The notes under the pieces: model-generated | Told to the model about the DNA's origin: nothing | Databases searched by the model: none | The model's input: the letters and a program-made list of their open reading frames with translations, nothing else | Part shown: positions 43,641 through 52,263 of the stretch, piece after piece | Position numbering within the stretch: position 1 is the stretch's first letter | Layout: each line of letters starts with the position of its first letter | Translations under genes and position numbers: made by a program | Origin: Nocardia sp. CDC159 | Lineage (GTDB): Bacteria; Actinomycetota; Actinomycetes; Mycobacteriales; Mycobacteriaceae | NCBI RefSeq assembly: GCF_023740735.1 | Contig: NZ_JAMRXH010000011.1 | Location: 124,001-188,000 of the forward strand | Direction of reading: 5' to 3' | DNA length: 64,000 nt

Positions 43641-45683
43641 TCACAGATCGAGGAAGCGGACGTCCTTGGCGTTGCGGGTGATGAAGCTGCGCCGTGCCTC
43701 GACGTCCTCACCCATGAGAATGCTGAACAGCTCGTCGGCCGCGGCCGCGTCGTCCAGGGTGACCAGCCGCAGCAGGCGGGTCGAGGGGTCCATGGTGGTC
43801 TCCCACAGCTCCTTCGGGTTCATCTCGCCCAGACCCTTGTAGCGCTGCACGCCGTCGTCCTTGTTGATCTTCTTACCGGCGGCGAGGCCCCGCTCCATCA
43901 GCGCGTCGCGCTCGCGGTCGGAATAGGCGAACTCCGGATCGCTGCGCTGCCACTTGAGCTTGTACAGCGGCGGGCACGACAGGTACACGTGGCCGTGCTC
44001 GACCAGCGGGCGCATGAAGCGGAACAGCAGCGTGAGCAGCAGGGTGGTGATGTGCTGGCCGTCGACGTCGGCGTCGGCCATCAGAATGATCTTGTGGTAC
44101 CGCAGCTTCGCGATGTCGAACTCGTCGTGGATGCCGGTGCCGAACGCGGTGATGATCGACTGGACCTCGTTGTTCTTGAGGACCCTGTCGATGCGCGCCT
44201 TCTCGACGTTGATGATCTTGCCTCGAATCGGCAGGATCGCCTGGTACATCGAGTCGCGGCCGGATTTGGCCGAGCCACCGGCGGAGTCGCCCTCGACGAT
44301 ATAGATCTCGGACCTGGCCGGATCCTTCGAACGGCAGTCGGCCAGCTTGCCCGGCAGGCCGCCGAGATCGGTCGCGCTCTTGCGCCGCACCAGTTCGCGC
44401 GCCTTGCGCGCGGCGATGCGGGCCTGCGCCGAGGAGACGGCCTTCTGCACGATGGTCTTCGCATCGGCCGGATTGGCCTCGAACCAGTGCGCCAGATGTT
44501 CGTTGCAGGTGCGCTGCACGAACGACTTGACCTCGGTATTGCCCAGCTTGGTCTTGGTCTGGCCCTCGAACTGCGGATCGGCGATCTTCACGCTCACGAT
44601 GGCGGTGAGGCCCTCGCGGATGTCGTCACCGGTGAGGTTGCCGTCCTTCTCCTTGAGCAGCTTCTTGTCCTTGGCGTACTTGTTCACCACGGTGGTGAGC
44701 GCCGCGCGGAAGCCCTCCTCGTGGGTGCCGCCCTCGTGAGTGTTGATGGTGTTGGCGAAGGTGTGGACCGATTCGGAGTAGCCCGAATTCCACTGCATCG
44801 CGACCTCGACCTCGTGACCGGTGCCCTTGCCGGTGAAGGACACGATCGAGTTGTGGATCGACTGCTTGGTGCGGTTGATGTGCTTGACGAAATCCTCGAG
44901 GCCGCCCGGGTAGTGGTAGGTCCGGGTCTTGACCTTGTGCTCGACCGGTGCGGCGATATCGGCCTTGGGCGCCTCGGCGGTCTCGCTGACCACCTCGTCG
45001 GTGATCTCGGAGTCGCTGACGCGCTGATCGGTCAGGGTGATGGTCAGGCCCTTGTTGAGGAAGGCCATCTCCTGCAGACGGCGGGCCACGGTCTCGAAAT
45101 TGAAGGTCGTGGTCTCGAAGATGTCCGGATCCGGCCAGAACCTGATGGTGGTACCGGTGCGCTTGGTCGCCTCGCCCTGGATCAGCTTGCCGGGCTTGGC
45201 GTCCTTGTACTCCTGCGTCCAGTGGTAGCCGCCGTAATCCACATCGGCCTCGAGGCGGGTGGACAGCGCGTTCACCACCGAAATGCCGACGCCGTGCAGA
45301 CCGCCGGAGACGGCATAGGCATCGGAGTCGAACTTGCCGCCCGCGTGCAGCTGGGTCATGACCACCTCGATGGTGGGGATGCCCTGGGCGTGCATGCTGG
45401 TCGGAATGCCGCGGCCGTCGTCGACGACCTCTACGCCGCCGTCAGCCAGCAAGGTGACGTCCACGCGCGTGGCGTATCCCGCCATCGCCTCGTCGACCGA
45501 GTTGTCGACGACCTCCCAGATCAAGTGGTGCAGACCGCGCTCACCGGTGGAACCGATGTACATACCGGGACGCTTGCGCACCGCCTCGAGCCCCTCGAGC
45601 ACGGTGATGGATTCAGCACCGTAATTCTGATTGCCCGCTTTAGCATCGGACGAGCCGCTTGCGTTGGAGTCGTTGGCAGCCAC
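43641..45683 (-). CDS. gyrB: DNA gyrase subunit B
   Basis: The 680-residue ATPase subunit has the GHKL ATP-binding motifs (WEVVDNSVDEAMAG, EVVDDGRGIPT, GGLHGVGISVVNALS), the transducer domain and the TOPRIM domain with IVEGDSAGGSAKSGRD and MADADVDGQHI. The GTG at 45683 was chosen because AGGAG lies upstream and homology begins near there; a frame extends a further 39 codons without support. It is the first gene of the gyrBA operon. Confidence 0.97.
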   Translation of the reverse strand: MAANDSNASGSSDAKAGNQNYGAESITVLEGLEAVRKRPGMYIGSTGERGLHHLIWEVVDNSVDEAMAGYATRVDVTLLADGGVEVVDDGRGIPTSMHAQGIPTIEVVMTQLHAGGKFDSDAYAVSGGLHGVGISVVNALSTRLEADVDYGGYHWTQEYKDAKPGKLIQGEATKRTGTTIRFWPDPDIFETTTFNFETVARRLQEMAFLNKGLTITLTDQRVSDSEITDEVVSETAEAPKADIAAPVEHKVKTRTYHYPGGLEDFVKHINRTKQSIHNSIVSFTGKGTGHEVEVAMQWNSGYSESVHTFANTINTHEGGTHEEGFRAALTTVVNKYAKDKKLLKEKDGNLTGDDIREGLTAIVSVKIADPQFEGQTKTKLGNTEVKSFVQRTCNEHLAHWFEANPADAKTIVQKAVSSAQARIAARKARELVRRKSATDLGGLPGKLADCRSKDPARSEIYIVEGDSAGGSAKSGRDSMYQAILPIRGKIINVEKARIDRVLKNNEVQSIITAFGTGIHDEFDIAKLRYHKIILMADADVDGQHITTLLLTLLFRFMRPLVEHGHVYLSCPPLYKLKWQRSDPEFAYSDRERDALMERGLAAGKKINKDDGVQRYKGLGEMNPKELWETTMDPSTRLLRLVTLDDAAAADELFSILMGEDVEARRSFITRNAKDVRFLDL

Positions 45684-46032
45684 TGCTCGGTAGCTCTCCT
45701 TACTTGCTGATCCCTCGGCACAGCGCGTACAGCACACACATGGGACCCCGGTCGGTAGGCTCGAGATGACGAACTGCTCGAGAATTACGGGTCCTCGCAC
45801 GGGCTGCGCGAAACGCGCCGAAGGTATCGCCGCTAGTTACTCCCCCATCCTACTGGTACACCCGGCTCAGGATGCACCTATGACACCCCTGAGAGCGCCG
45901 TGAGTGCGTGAAATCGGTCGCTGCCGACACCGGTTGTAGGTTTCCTGGCTCTCGGAAGCCTCAGCGGCCCGCTGGGTGCTCCATCAAGATTTCGTGCCGA
46001 GGCGTTTGCTCGGGTTCCACGTGAAACGGAAA
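45684..46032. other. gyrB promoter interval with a parS-like site
   Basis: Some 350 bases separate dciA and gyrB. Read on the minus strand, TAGGAT (plus 45847-45852) is a candidate -10 element for gyrB; no strong -35 is visible. The site GTTCCACGTGAAAC lies at 46014-46027, six bases beyond the dciA stop codon. Confidence 0.5.
46014..46027. promoter_or_regulatory. parS-like site, one mismatch, next to dciA
   Basis: GTTCCACGTGAAAC differs from GTTTCACGTGAAAC at base four. It is intergenic, just downstream of dciA and about 4 kb from dnaA. Confidence 0.55.
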
Positions 46033-46602
46033 TCAGCCGTACGTATCGCGCGGTCCGCGACCCTTGATATGCCGCTCGCCCTTGCGCCAGCTCGGCGCGG
46101 CGGGACCGCTGATCTTCAGCTGGGTCACCACGCCCTGTCCCACCGCGGCGTTGATCTTCGCCAGCACCTGCGCCTGCAGCATCCGCAATTGTGTTGCCCA
46201 GGCGGTGGATTCGGCCTGGATGCTCAGCACCCCGTCGGTCAGCGAGACGGGCGTGGCATGCGCGGCGATGTCCTCCCCGACGACACTGGCCCAGCGCCCG
46301 AACACCATCCCCTCGGCCACCTTGCCCGACCAGCCCCGGTTCTTGGCCAGCGCCCCCGCGAGCGTGGACAGCAACTGCGGATCGCGCTCATCGGGCCGCG
46401 CCCCCGACCAGCCCCGCCGCCGCAGCGCCCGCACCCCGCCCTTACGCGGCGAGGCCCGCCCCTGCCCCACGGCCTTCCCACTGGCCTTCGCCGCCGCCCG
46501 GGCCTCCTCCAACGCCCGGCGAGCCAGATCGATCCCCCGCAACTCGGGCTCGGGCCCCGCGGCACCGGAACCGTCGGCCTCGTGACCGGCACCGTCCGCC
46601 AC
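46033..46602 (-). CDS. dciA: DciA-type replicative helicase loader/operator (DUF721)
   Basis: The 189-residue protein has a variable charged N-terminal part and a C-terminal DUF721 domain with AEGMVFGRWASVVGEDIAAH, GVLSIQAESTAWATQLRMLQ and the conserved end WRKGERHIKGRGPRDTYG. DciA proteins load or activate the DnaB helicase and replace DnaC in most bacteria. GTG at 46602 is chosen because GGGAGG lies five bases upstream. It lies after recF, in the conserved dnaA-dnaN-recF-dciA-gyrB order. Confidence 0.93.
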   Translation of the reverse strand: MADGAGHEADGSGAAGPEPELRGIDLARRALEEARAAAKASGKAVGQGRASPRKGGVRALRRRGWSGARPDERDPQLLSTLAGALAKNRGWSGKVAEGMVFGRWASVVGEDIAAHATPVSLTDGVLSIQAESTAWATQLRMLQAQVLAKINAAVGQGVVTQLKISGPAAPSWRKGERHIKGRGPRDTYG

Positions 46603-46734
46603 CACAACCTCCCGCCTCGAGCCGATGAACGCTGCCCGACAGGCTAGCCGCTGGCAACCGCAACACCGAACCGACGCGACCGGCGTCACGCGGCTCAGTT
46701 GTGACATGAGCCGACCGCAAGGGAATTCGGTGTC

Positions 46735-47937
46735 TTACGGCTCCCCGGGCTCCGCGGTCGCGGCGGCGAGGAGGTGGGAGGTGCGGTTGTCGGACTCGCC
46801 GGTGGTTTCGATGCGCAGGGGGTTGGCCTCGAGTTCCGGGGGGACGTCCTCGGGGACCGCGGCGGTGATGAGGACCTGTTCGGCGGCGGTGGCCACCGCG
46901 GCCAGGGCGCTGCGGCGGCGGCGGTCGAGTTCGGCGAAGACGTCGTCCAGGATCAGGACGGGGTCGGTGCCGATACCGCGCAGCAGTTCGAAGGCGGCCA
47001 GGCGCAGGGCCAGGGCGAACGACCACGATTCGCCGTGGCTGGCAAAGCCTTTCGCGGGGGCCGAGCCGAGCACCAGGTCCAGATCGTCGCGGTGCGGGCC
47101 GACCAGGCAGACGCCGCGTTCGAGCTCCTTGGGGCGGGCTGTGGACAACTCGCGCAGCAGGATCGCTTCCAGTACCTCGGCGTCATCCGGCTCGGGGGCG
47201 CGGTCGGGGTCGAGGAATTCCGGTGGGAGATAACCGCTTCGGTACCGAATGGTGGCCGTGCGCGACTCCGGGGCGATGGAGCGATAGGCCTGTTCCAGGT
47301 AGGGGCGCAGTTCGTGCACCAGCCGCAGCCGCTGGGCCAGCAGTTGGGCGCCGTGGGTGGCCAGATGGCCGTCCCAGACGTCGAGGGTGCTCAGCTCCGC
47401 GGCCGAGCCCGAGCGCGAACGCGCCTGCCGCCCCGCGGTTTTCAACAGGGCGGAGCGCTGGCGCAGCACGCGGTCGTAGTCCGAGCGCACCCCGGCCAGC
47501 CTGGGCAGGCGGGCTGTGCACAACTCGTCGAGGAAGCGGCGCCGCTCCGACGGGTCGCCGCGCACCAGCGCCAGATCCTCCGGTGCGAACAGCACCGTCT
47601 GCAGAATGCCCAGGATCTCGCGCGGCCGCCGCACCGGCGACCGGTTGATCTGCGCGCGATTGGCCGAGCCCTGATTCAACTCGATATCGATCCGCAGTTC
47701 CCGACCGGAGTTCACCACGGTCGCACCGATCCGGGCCCGCTGCGCACCCATGCGGATCAGCGGCGCGTCCGCGGACACCCGGTGCGAGCCGAGGGTGGAC
47801 AGATAGCCGACGGCCTCCACCAGATTGGTCTTACCATTGCCGTTGGAGCCCAGGAAAAGGGTTCGGCCCGGGGACAATTCGAGGTCGGCCTGGGACCAGG
47901 AGCGAAAGTCCCGCAGGGTCAGCGCCCGCACGTACAC
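46735..47937 (-). CDS. recF: DNA replication and repair protein RecF
   Basis: The 400-residue SMC-like ATPase has Walker A at residues 30-37 (GSNGNGKT), the signature region LELERGVCLVGPHRDDLDL-like and Walker B LILDDVFAELD near the C-terminus. RecF helps load RecA at gaps together with RecO and RecR. It starts with GTG at 47937, 120 bases downstream of dnaN. A perfect DnaA box lies inside the gene at 47140-47148. Confidence 0.97.
   Translation of the reverse strand: MYVRALTLRDFRSWSQADLELSPGRTLFLGSNGNGKTNLVEAVGYLSTLGSHRVSADAPLIRMGAQRARIGATVVNSGRELRIDIELNQGSANRAQINRSPVRRPREILGILQTVLFAPEDLALVRGDPSERRRFLDELCTARLPRLAGVRSDYDRVLRQRSALLKTAGRQARSRSGSAAELSTLDVWDGHLATHGAQLLAQRLRLVHELRPYLEQAYRSIAPESRTATIRYRSGYLPPEFLDPDRAPEPDDAEVLEAILLRELSTARPKELERGVCLVGPHRDDLDLVLGSAPAKGFASHGESWSFALALRLAAFELLRGIGTDPVLILDDVFAELDRRRRSALAAVATAAEQVLITAAVPEDVPPELEANPLRIETTGESDNRTSHLLAAATAEPGEP
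47140..47148 (+). promoter_or_regulatory. Perfect DnaA box within recF
   Basis: TGTGGACAA on the plus strand is TTGTCCACA in the direction of recF. It is followed by CTCGCG, resembling the oriC units in which CTCGAG follows GGACAA. Confidence 0.4.
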
Positions 47938-48013
47938 CGCTCAGTCCACCGCCTCCGCTGTTGACGCTGTGGAGAACTCGGGCAGGGGGCGCGAAACCGC
48001 CACGCGCCCAAGG

Positions 48014-48043
48014 TTCTTCACAGAGTTATCAACATTGTTCACA
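48014..48043 (+). promoter_or_regulatory. Three tandem DnaA-box-like 9-mers between dnaN and recF
   Basis: TTCTTCACA (48014-48022), TTATCAACA (48026-48034) and TTGTTCACA (48035-48043) lie in the same orientation, each one or two bases from TTATCCACA or TTGTCCACA. They sit in the 120-base dnaN-recF gap, about 1.2 kb from the dnaA-dnaN interval. Confidence 0.5.
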
Positions 48044-48057
48044 GAAATCGCAGCGGA

Positions 48058-49221
48058 TCAGCCCGGCAGGCGGACCGGCATGAGCAGGTAGATGTAGTCG
48101 CTCTCCAGCGCGGAATACGCACCGGATTCCGTGGCCGCGGGCTCCTCCGCACCGGTCGGGCACATGACGGCCGGTCGGCTGGGCGTGGTGAAACCGAAGG
48201 TCACCCGGTCCGAATGCAGCGCCGACAGGCCGTCGTTGAGGTAGCCGGGGTTGAAGGCGATGGTCAGCGGCTCGCCGCGGAAGTCGGCCTCCAGCCACTC
48301 CTCGGCGCGCCCCGCGTCGTCGCCGCCCGCGGACAGCTGCAGGCCCTGTTCGGAGAATTCCAGCCGCACCTGGGCGCCCCGCTCGGCGACCAGGGCCACG
48401 CGCTTGATGGCCTCGATCAGCGCGCTCACCTGCAGGGTCGCGATGGAAGTGTGCTCCTTGGGGAGCAGCTGGCGGAACTTGGGGAATTCGGCGTCCAGCA
48501 GGCGCGTGGTGGTGCGGCGGCCGCCGTTGACGATGCCGAGCAGACCGTCGGTGCCGGTGCCGAAGGCCAGCTGCACGGGCGCGTCCGAGGGGCCCAGGGT
48601 CTTAGCGGCCTCGGAGAGGGTGCGGGCCGGGACCAGCACGGCCGTCTCCACATCGTCGCGCCCCGGCTGCCATTCCAGATGCCGAATGGCCAGGCGGAAT
48701 CGGTCGGTGGCCGCGAGCACCACCTTGGATCCCTCGATCTCGACCCGGATGCCGGTGAGCATCGGCAGCGTGTCGTCGCGGCCCGCGGCGACAGCCACCT
48801 GACCGACCGCGGCGGAGAACAGATCCACGCCCAATTCGCCGGTCTGCGGCGGCAATTCGGGCAGCTGGGGATAGTCCTCGACCGGCATGGTCGGCAGCGA
48901 GAACTTCGCGCTGCCACAGGCGATCAGTACGCGGGTGCCGTCGACGGAGACATCGACGGGCTTGTTGGACAACGCCTTGGTGATATCGGCCAGCAGGCGA
49001 CCGGAGACCAGCACCTGCCCCGGCCCGGCGACCTCCGCGGCCACTCGCATCTGCGCGGAGACCTCGTAGTCGAAGCCGGAGACCGTCAGCCCGTCCTCGT
49101 CGGCCACCAGCAGCACGCCGCCGAGCACCGGCACCGGCGGACGCGACGGCAGGCTGCGAGCCACCCAGGCGACGGATTCGGCGAAATCCTCGCGAGCGAC
49201 CCGAAACTTCATGCTTTCCAT
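48058..49221 (-). CDS. dnaN: DNA polymerase III beta clamp
   Basis: The 387-residue sliding clamp has the three-domain repeat structure; typical segments are SLPSRPPVPVLGGVLL, GSAKFSLPTMPVEDYPQLPE, and the end YIYLLMPVRL. It tethers polymerase III and other clamp-binding proteins to DNA. The ATG at 49221 is chosen over an upstream TTG because GAGAGGA precedes it at ten bases and homology begins there. It lies between oriC and recF. Confidence 0.97.
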   Translation of the reverse strand: MESMKFRVAREDFAESVAWVARSLPSRPPVPVLGGVLLVADEDGLTVSGFDYEVSAQMRVAAEVAGPGQVLVSGRLLADITKALSNKPVDVSVDGTRVLIACGSAKFSLPTMPVEDYPQLPELPPQTGELGVDLFSAAVGQVAVAAGRDDTLPMLTGIRVEIEGSKVVLAATDRFRLAIRHLEWQPGRDDVETAVLVPARTLSEAAKTLGPSDAPVQLAFGTGTDGLLGIVNGGRRTTTRLLDAEFPKFRQLLPKEHTSIATLQVSALIEAIKRVALVAERGAQVRLEFSEQGLQLSAGGDDAGRAEEWLEADFRGEPLTIAFNPGYLNDGLSALHSDRVTFGFTTPSRPAVMCPTGAEEPAATESGAYSALESDYIYLLMPVRLPG

Positions 49222-49536
49222 CGCCCGGTTGTCCTCTCCCAAGTCTCGATCGGTCGTGATCCGTTTCGGCTCAGCGCCGGCTCATACAGGGGGTGCTGGA
49301 TCGGCCGCCCCCGCATCGCAGTGTGGCACAGGCGACCGACACCAAACCGTACCCGCGTGCGCGAATGATCACCACGCCGCCCCTCCGGATGCGTGTCGGC
49401 GCACTCGGTCTCCTCGATGCCGCATTGCCGGGAGTGAGTCGGCGCCATCCGGGTAGTCCCGTCCCGAGCCGAGTTTCCACACACCCTGTCTTCAAGAGAA
49501 TTCTTCTAGAAGAAGAACTGAAGCAGTAGTAGGCAC

Positions 49537-49554
49537 TGTGGATTCTGTGGACGC
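49537..49554 (-). promoter_or_regulatory. Two adjacent DnaA-box-like 9-mers
   Basis: TGTGGATTC and TGTGGACGC follow each other without a gap, beside the AT-rich candidate unwinding stretch. Confidence 0.5.
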
Positions 49555-49702
49555 CGGCCGAATCCGCTGCTCGCGGCGCGTGCCGCCATGGGGATGTCCG
49601 GCGGGTGACTCGAGGATGAACGGCGGGGCGCTGTGGAGGTTACGAATCTGTTCAACCCCTGTCCTCGAGCCATCCTCGAGTTCTTCCATGCCGATACCCC
49701 GG

Positions 49703-49722
49703 TTGTGCACATATGTGCGCAA
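49703..49722. promoter_or_regulatory. DnaA-box-like TTGTGCACA within a 20-bp near-palindrome
   Basis: TTGTGCACATATGTGCGCAA reads nearly the same on both strands. Its first nine bases differ from TTGTCCACA at one position, so two inverted boxes may overlap here. Confidence 0.5.
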
Positions 49723-49916
49723 GAGCGGGGACAACTCGAGGATTCCTCGAGGACCTGACAGGGACTCCTCGAGGAATCCACAACCCTGCACAGCCATTCG
49801 GGCAGTTCAGGGCCCGTGGATGAACGAACCTGTGCGAACTGTGTACTACCGGGTGTGAGTGGGGGCGTCAACGGGCCTGTACCCCAACTGTGGGTAAACC
49901 GGTGGAGAACGCCGGG

Positions 49917-49957
49917 ATTCCTCGAGGACTCCACAGGTATTCCTCGAGGACTCCACA
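49917..49957 (+). repeat. Exact 19-bp direct repeat with CTCGAG and TCCACA
   Basis: ATTCCTCGAGGACTCCACA occurs at 49917-49935 and 49939-49957, a 22-base period or about two helical turns. A related unit, CTCCTCGAGGAATCCACA, lies at 49765-49782. Each joins the palindrome TCCTCGAGGA to a DnaA-box-like end. Confidence 0.85.
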
Positions 49958-49962
49958 ACACG

Positions 49963-50002
49963 AAAAAGCCGATCCACCCAGGTCATTCGGGTGGATCGGC
50001 TT
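49963..50002 (-). terminator. dnaA terminator
   Basis: AAGCCGATCCACCC (49966-49979) pairs with GGGTGGATCGGCTT (49989-50002), 14 base pairs. Read on the minus strand it is followed by TTTTTCG, a classical intrinsic terminator 12 bases after the dnaA stop. Confidence 0.92.
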
Positions 50003-50013
50003 GTGGACGGCGA

Positions 50014-51801
50014 TCAGCGGGAGCGCTGTTTGATTCGGGCTGTGAGTTCTTGAACCTGGTCGTACACCCGGCGCCGCTCGGTCATCTCCTTGCGGACCTT
50101 CTTCTCGGCGTACATCACCGTGGTGTGGTCGCGGCCGAACGCCTGGCCGATCTTCGGCAGCGACAGATCGGTGAGCTCGCGGCACAGATACATCGCGATC
50201 TGCCGCGCCTGCGCCAGCGGCCGCGCCTTGCCCGGACCGGTCAGTTCCTCGAGCGTGGTGTTGAAGTACTCCGCGGTCACCGCCATGATCGTCGACGCGG
50301 TGATCTCGATCGTGGTGGTGTCGGGCATCAGATCCCGCAGCACCACCTCGGCCAGCGACAGATCCAGCGGCTGGCCGTTGAGCGAGGCGAAGGCGGTCAC
50401 GCGGATCAGCGCGCCCTCCAGCTCCCGGATATTGCGCTCGACCCGGCTGGCGATCAGTTCCAGCACGTCGTGCGGTACATCGAGTCGATCCATCCGCGCC
50501 TTCTTGCGCAGGATCGCGATACGGGTCTCGAGCTCGGGCGGCTGCACATCGGTGATCAGGCCCCACTCGAACCGGGTGCGCAGCCGTTCCTCGAGGGTGG
50601 CCAGCTGCTTGGGCGGCCGGTCCGAGGAGACCACGATCTGCTTGTTCGCGTTGTGCAGTGTGTTGAAGGTGTGGAAGAACTCCTCCTGGATGCCTTCCTT
50701 ACCCTCGATGAACTGGATGTCGTCGACCAGCAGGATGTCGGTCTCGCGGTAGCGGCGCTTGAACGCCACCTTGCGGTCGTCGCGCAGGCTGTTGATGAAG
50801 TCGTTGGTGAATTCCTCGGTCGAGACGTATTTCACGCGCATGCCCGGAAACAGCCGCTGGGCGTAGTGACCGGCCGCGTGCAGCAGATGGGTCTTGCCCA
50901 AACCCGAAGCGCCCCACACGAACAGCGGGTTGTAGGCGCGGGCAGGCGCCTCGGCGATCGCGACCGCGGCCGCGTGCGCGAACCGGTTGGACGCGCCGAT
51001 GACGAATGTCTCGAAGGTGTATTTGGAGTTCAGGCTCGCCGAGGAGGTGGCGGGGGCGGTGGCCGTCGGCTCGGGCGACTTGGTGAAGTAGGTGGGCCAG
51101 GAATTGCGGACGCTCACGACCGGTTCGTCGTCGGCGGGCTCGTCTCCGCCCGGGCGGCGCGCGGGGGCCTCGGCCTCGGCCGCGAACAGCGATTCCTGAC
51201 CGGGCGGAGTGGCCCCGGAGCGGGCCGGGGGTAGGTCCAGCTCGCGGTGTGGCGGTGTGGGCTGTTCCACGACGGGCATCTCCGGCAATTCTCCGGCCAC
51301 CGGTGTGGCGGAGAACTCACCCTGGGGATAGTCGGCCCGGCTCGGATAGTCGGCTGGGGAAAGATAGCGCGGCGGTGCGTATTCGGCGGCCGGTGCGTAC
51401 TCCGGCGCGGGGGCGTAGGCGACCGGTTCGCGCGGCGCCTCGCGCACCCGATCCGGCCGGGAGGTGAGCCGCGCGTGCCGCGGCGGACCGGCGGGACGAT
51501 CGGCCGGCGGGGTGGTCGGAGCGGCGATTCGGACGCCCAGACCCTCGACCTGAGGGCCGAGTCGACGGGCCAGCGAGCGCAGGATCGGCTCGCGCAGATC
51601 CCGTTCGATCGCCTCCTGGGCGAGGGAGGAGGGTACCGAGAGCAGTGCGAAACCCTGGGCCACGGTCAGCGGTTTGACCAGGCCCAACCAGGCCTTTTGA
51701 GCATTGGTGACCGGCGGAATGGCGCCATCGGCGGAACCGGTTGTAAGCTCGGCCACCACCTCGGGCCAGACGGCGGTCAACACGTTCTGCTCGTCGTCCA
51801 C
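50014..51801 (-). CDS. dnaA: Chromosomal replication initiator DnaA
   Basis: The 595-residue protein has an N-terminal DnaB/Dia-type interaction domain (LTAVWPEVVAELTTGSADGA), a long Pro/Glu/Ala-rich domain II (about 105-260), the AAA+ domain with Walker A GASGLGKTHL and Walker B ILLVDDIQFIEG, and a C-terminal DNA-binding domain with the DnaA signature GRDHTTVMYAEKKVR. Domain II is longer than in E. coli, as in other actinobacteria. GTG at 51801 has GGGGAGGA seven bases upstream. It initiates replication at the adjacent oriC. Confidence 0.98.
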   Translation of the reverse strand: MDDEQNVLTAVWPEVVAELTTGSADGAIPPVTNAQKAWLGLVKPLTVAQGFALLSVPSSLAQEAIERDLREPILRSLARRLGPQVEGLGVRIAAPTTPPADRPAGPPRHARLTSRPDRVREAPREPVAYAPAPEYAPAAEYAPPRYLSPADYPSRADYPQGEFSATPVAGELPEMPVVEQPTPPHRELDLPPARSGATPPGQESLFAAEAEAPARRPGGDEPADDEPVVSVRNSWPTYFTKSPEPTATAPATSSASLNSKYTFETFVIGASNRFAHAAAVAIAEAPARAYNPLFVWGASGLGKTHLLHAAGHYAQRLFPGMRVKYVSTEEFTNDFINSLRDDRKVAFKRRYRETDILLVDDIQFIEGKEGIQEEFFHTFNTLHNANKQIVVSSDRPPKQLATLEERLRTRFEWGLITDVQPPELETRIAILRKKARMDRLDVPHDVLELIASRVERNIRELEGALIRVTAFASLNGQPLDLSLAEVVLRDLMPDTTTIEITASTIMAVTAEYFNTTLEELTGPGKARPLAQARQIAMYLCRELTDLSLPKIGQAFGRDHTTVMYAEKKVRKEMTERRRVYDQVQELTARIKQRSR

Positions 51802-52263
51802 GTACGTTTCCTCCCCGGAATAGGTCGATAGGAGCAGACGGTCTTCGACACCGCCCGCATCCCCCTTCAGCGCGGGCGCTCGGCTTGGCCGTCGGCCATA
51901 CGAATATGCCACTCCAGGGGTCTTTCCACACAATTATCCACAGATGTGGAGAACCACAAGGATGTGACTCGCGCGCTGGGGAACCTGTTCTCGACGCGTG
52001 GACCTGCGGTTCTGCAGCTACCGCCTGGCTACGCGGCGGGTCGGTCGGCGTGTCGCACGCCAAGCCCAGTTCACAGGGACCCCGAGTTTGACCCCGCCGG
52101 GGGCGATCAGTACCCTCGTACAGTCACCCATTGACGCGGTGGCGGCTGCCTGCTGCCCGTGCCGCGATGGGCGCTGCGCCGGCGAGTCACTCGTCGCGCA
52201 CACCAGTTTCACCGACAAGCTTCGAGCGCCGTCGGGCGCTCACCAACTCGAGGAGTGTTGACC
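51802..52263. other. dnaA-rpmH divergent promoter interval
   Basis: The 460 bases hold the promoters of dnaA (minus) and rpmH (plus). Near the dnaA side a perfect DnaA box TTATCCACA (51934-51942) and an inverted TGTGGAGAA (51945-51953) form a pair suited to DnaA autoregulation. No other gene or element was recognised. Confidence 0.7.
51934..51953. promoter_or_regulatory. Inverted DnaA-box pair upstream of dnaA
   Basis: TTATCCACA at 51934-51942 is a perfect DnaA box. TGTGGAGAA at 51945-51953, two bases away, is an inverted near-match. The pair lies about 135 bases upstream of the dnaA start codon. Confidence 0.75.

Larger units (their letters stand above)
49222..49965. other. oriC: Chromosomal origin of replication oriC (dnaA-dnaN interval)
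   Basis: This 740-base interval between dnaA and dnaN is the standard oriC location in mycobacteria and relatives. It holds several degenerate DnaA boxes ending in TCCACA or beginning TGTGGA (49537, 49546, 49703, 49774, 49889, 49927, 49949). Eight CTCGAG palindromes occur between 49609 and 49948, and a 19-base unit is repeated exactly at 49917 and 49939. An AT-rich palindromic stretch around 49490-49532 (TCTTCTAGAAGA core) is a candidate unwinding element. No box matches TTGTCCACA perfectly. Confidence 0.85.

Noticed and set aside
45684..45800. Longer N-terminus of GyrB
   Set aside because: The extension contains five Cys in a region expected to be promoter and leader, and a GTG with an upstream AGGAG gives the family length.
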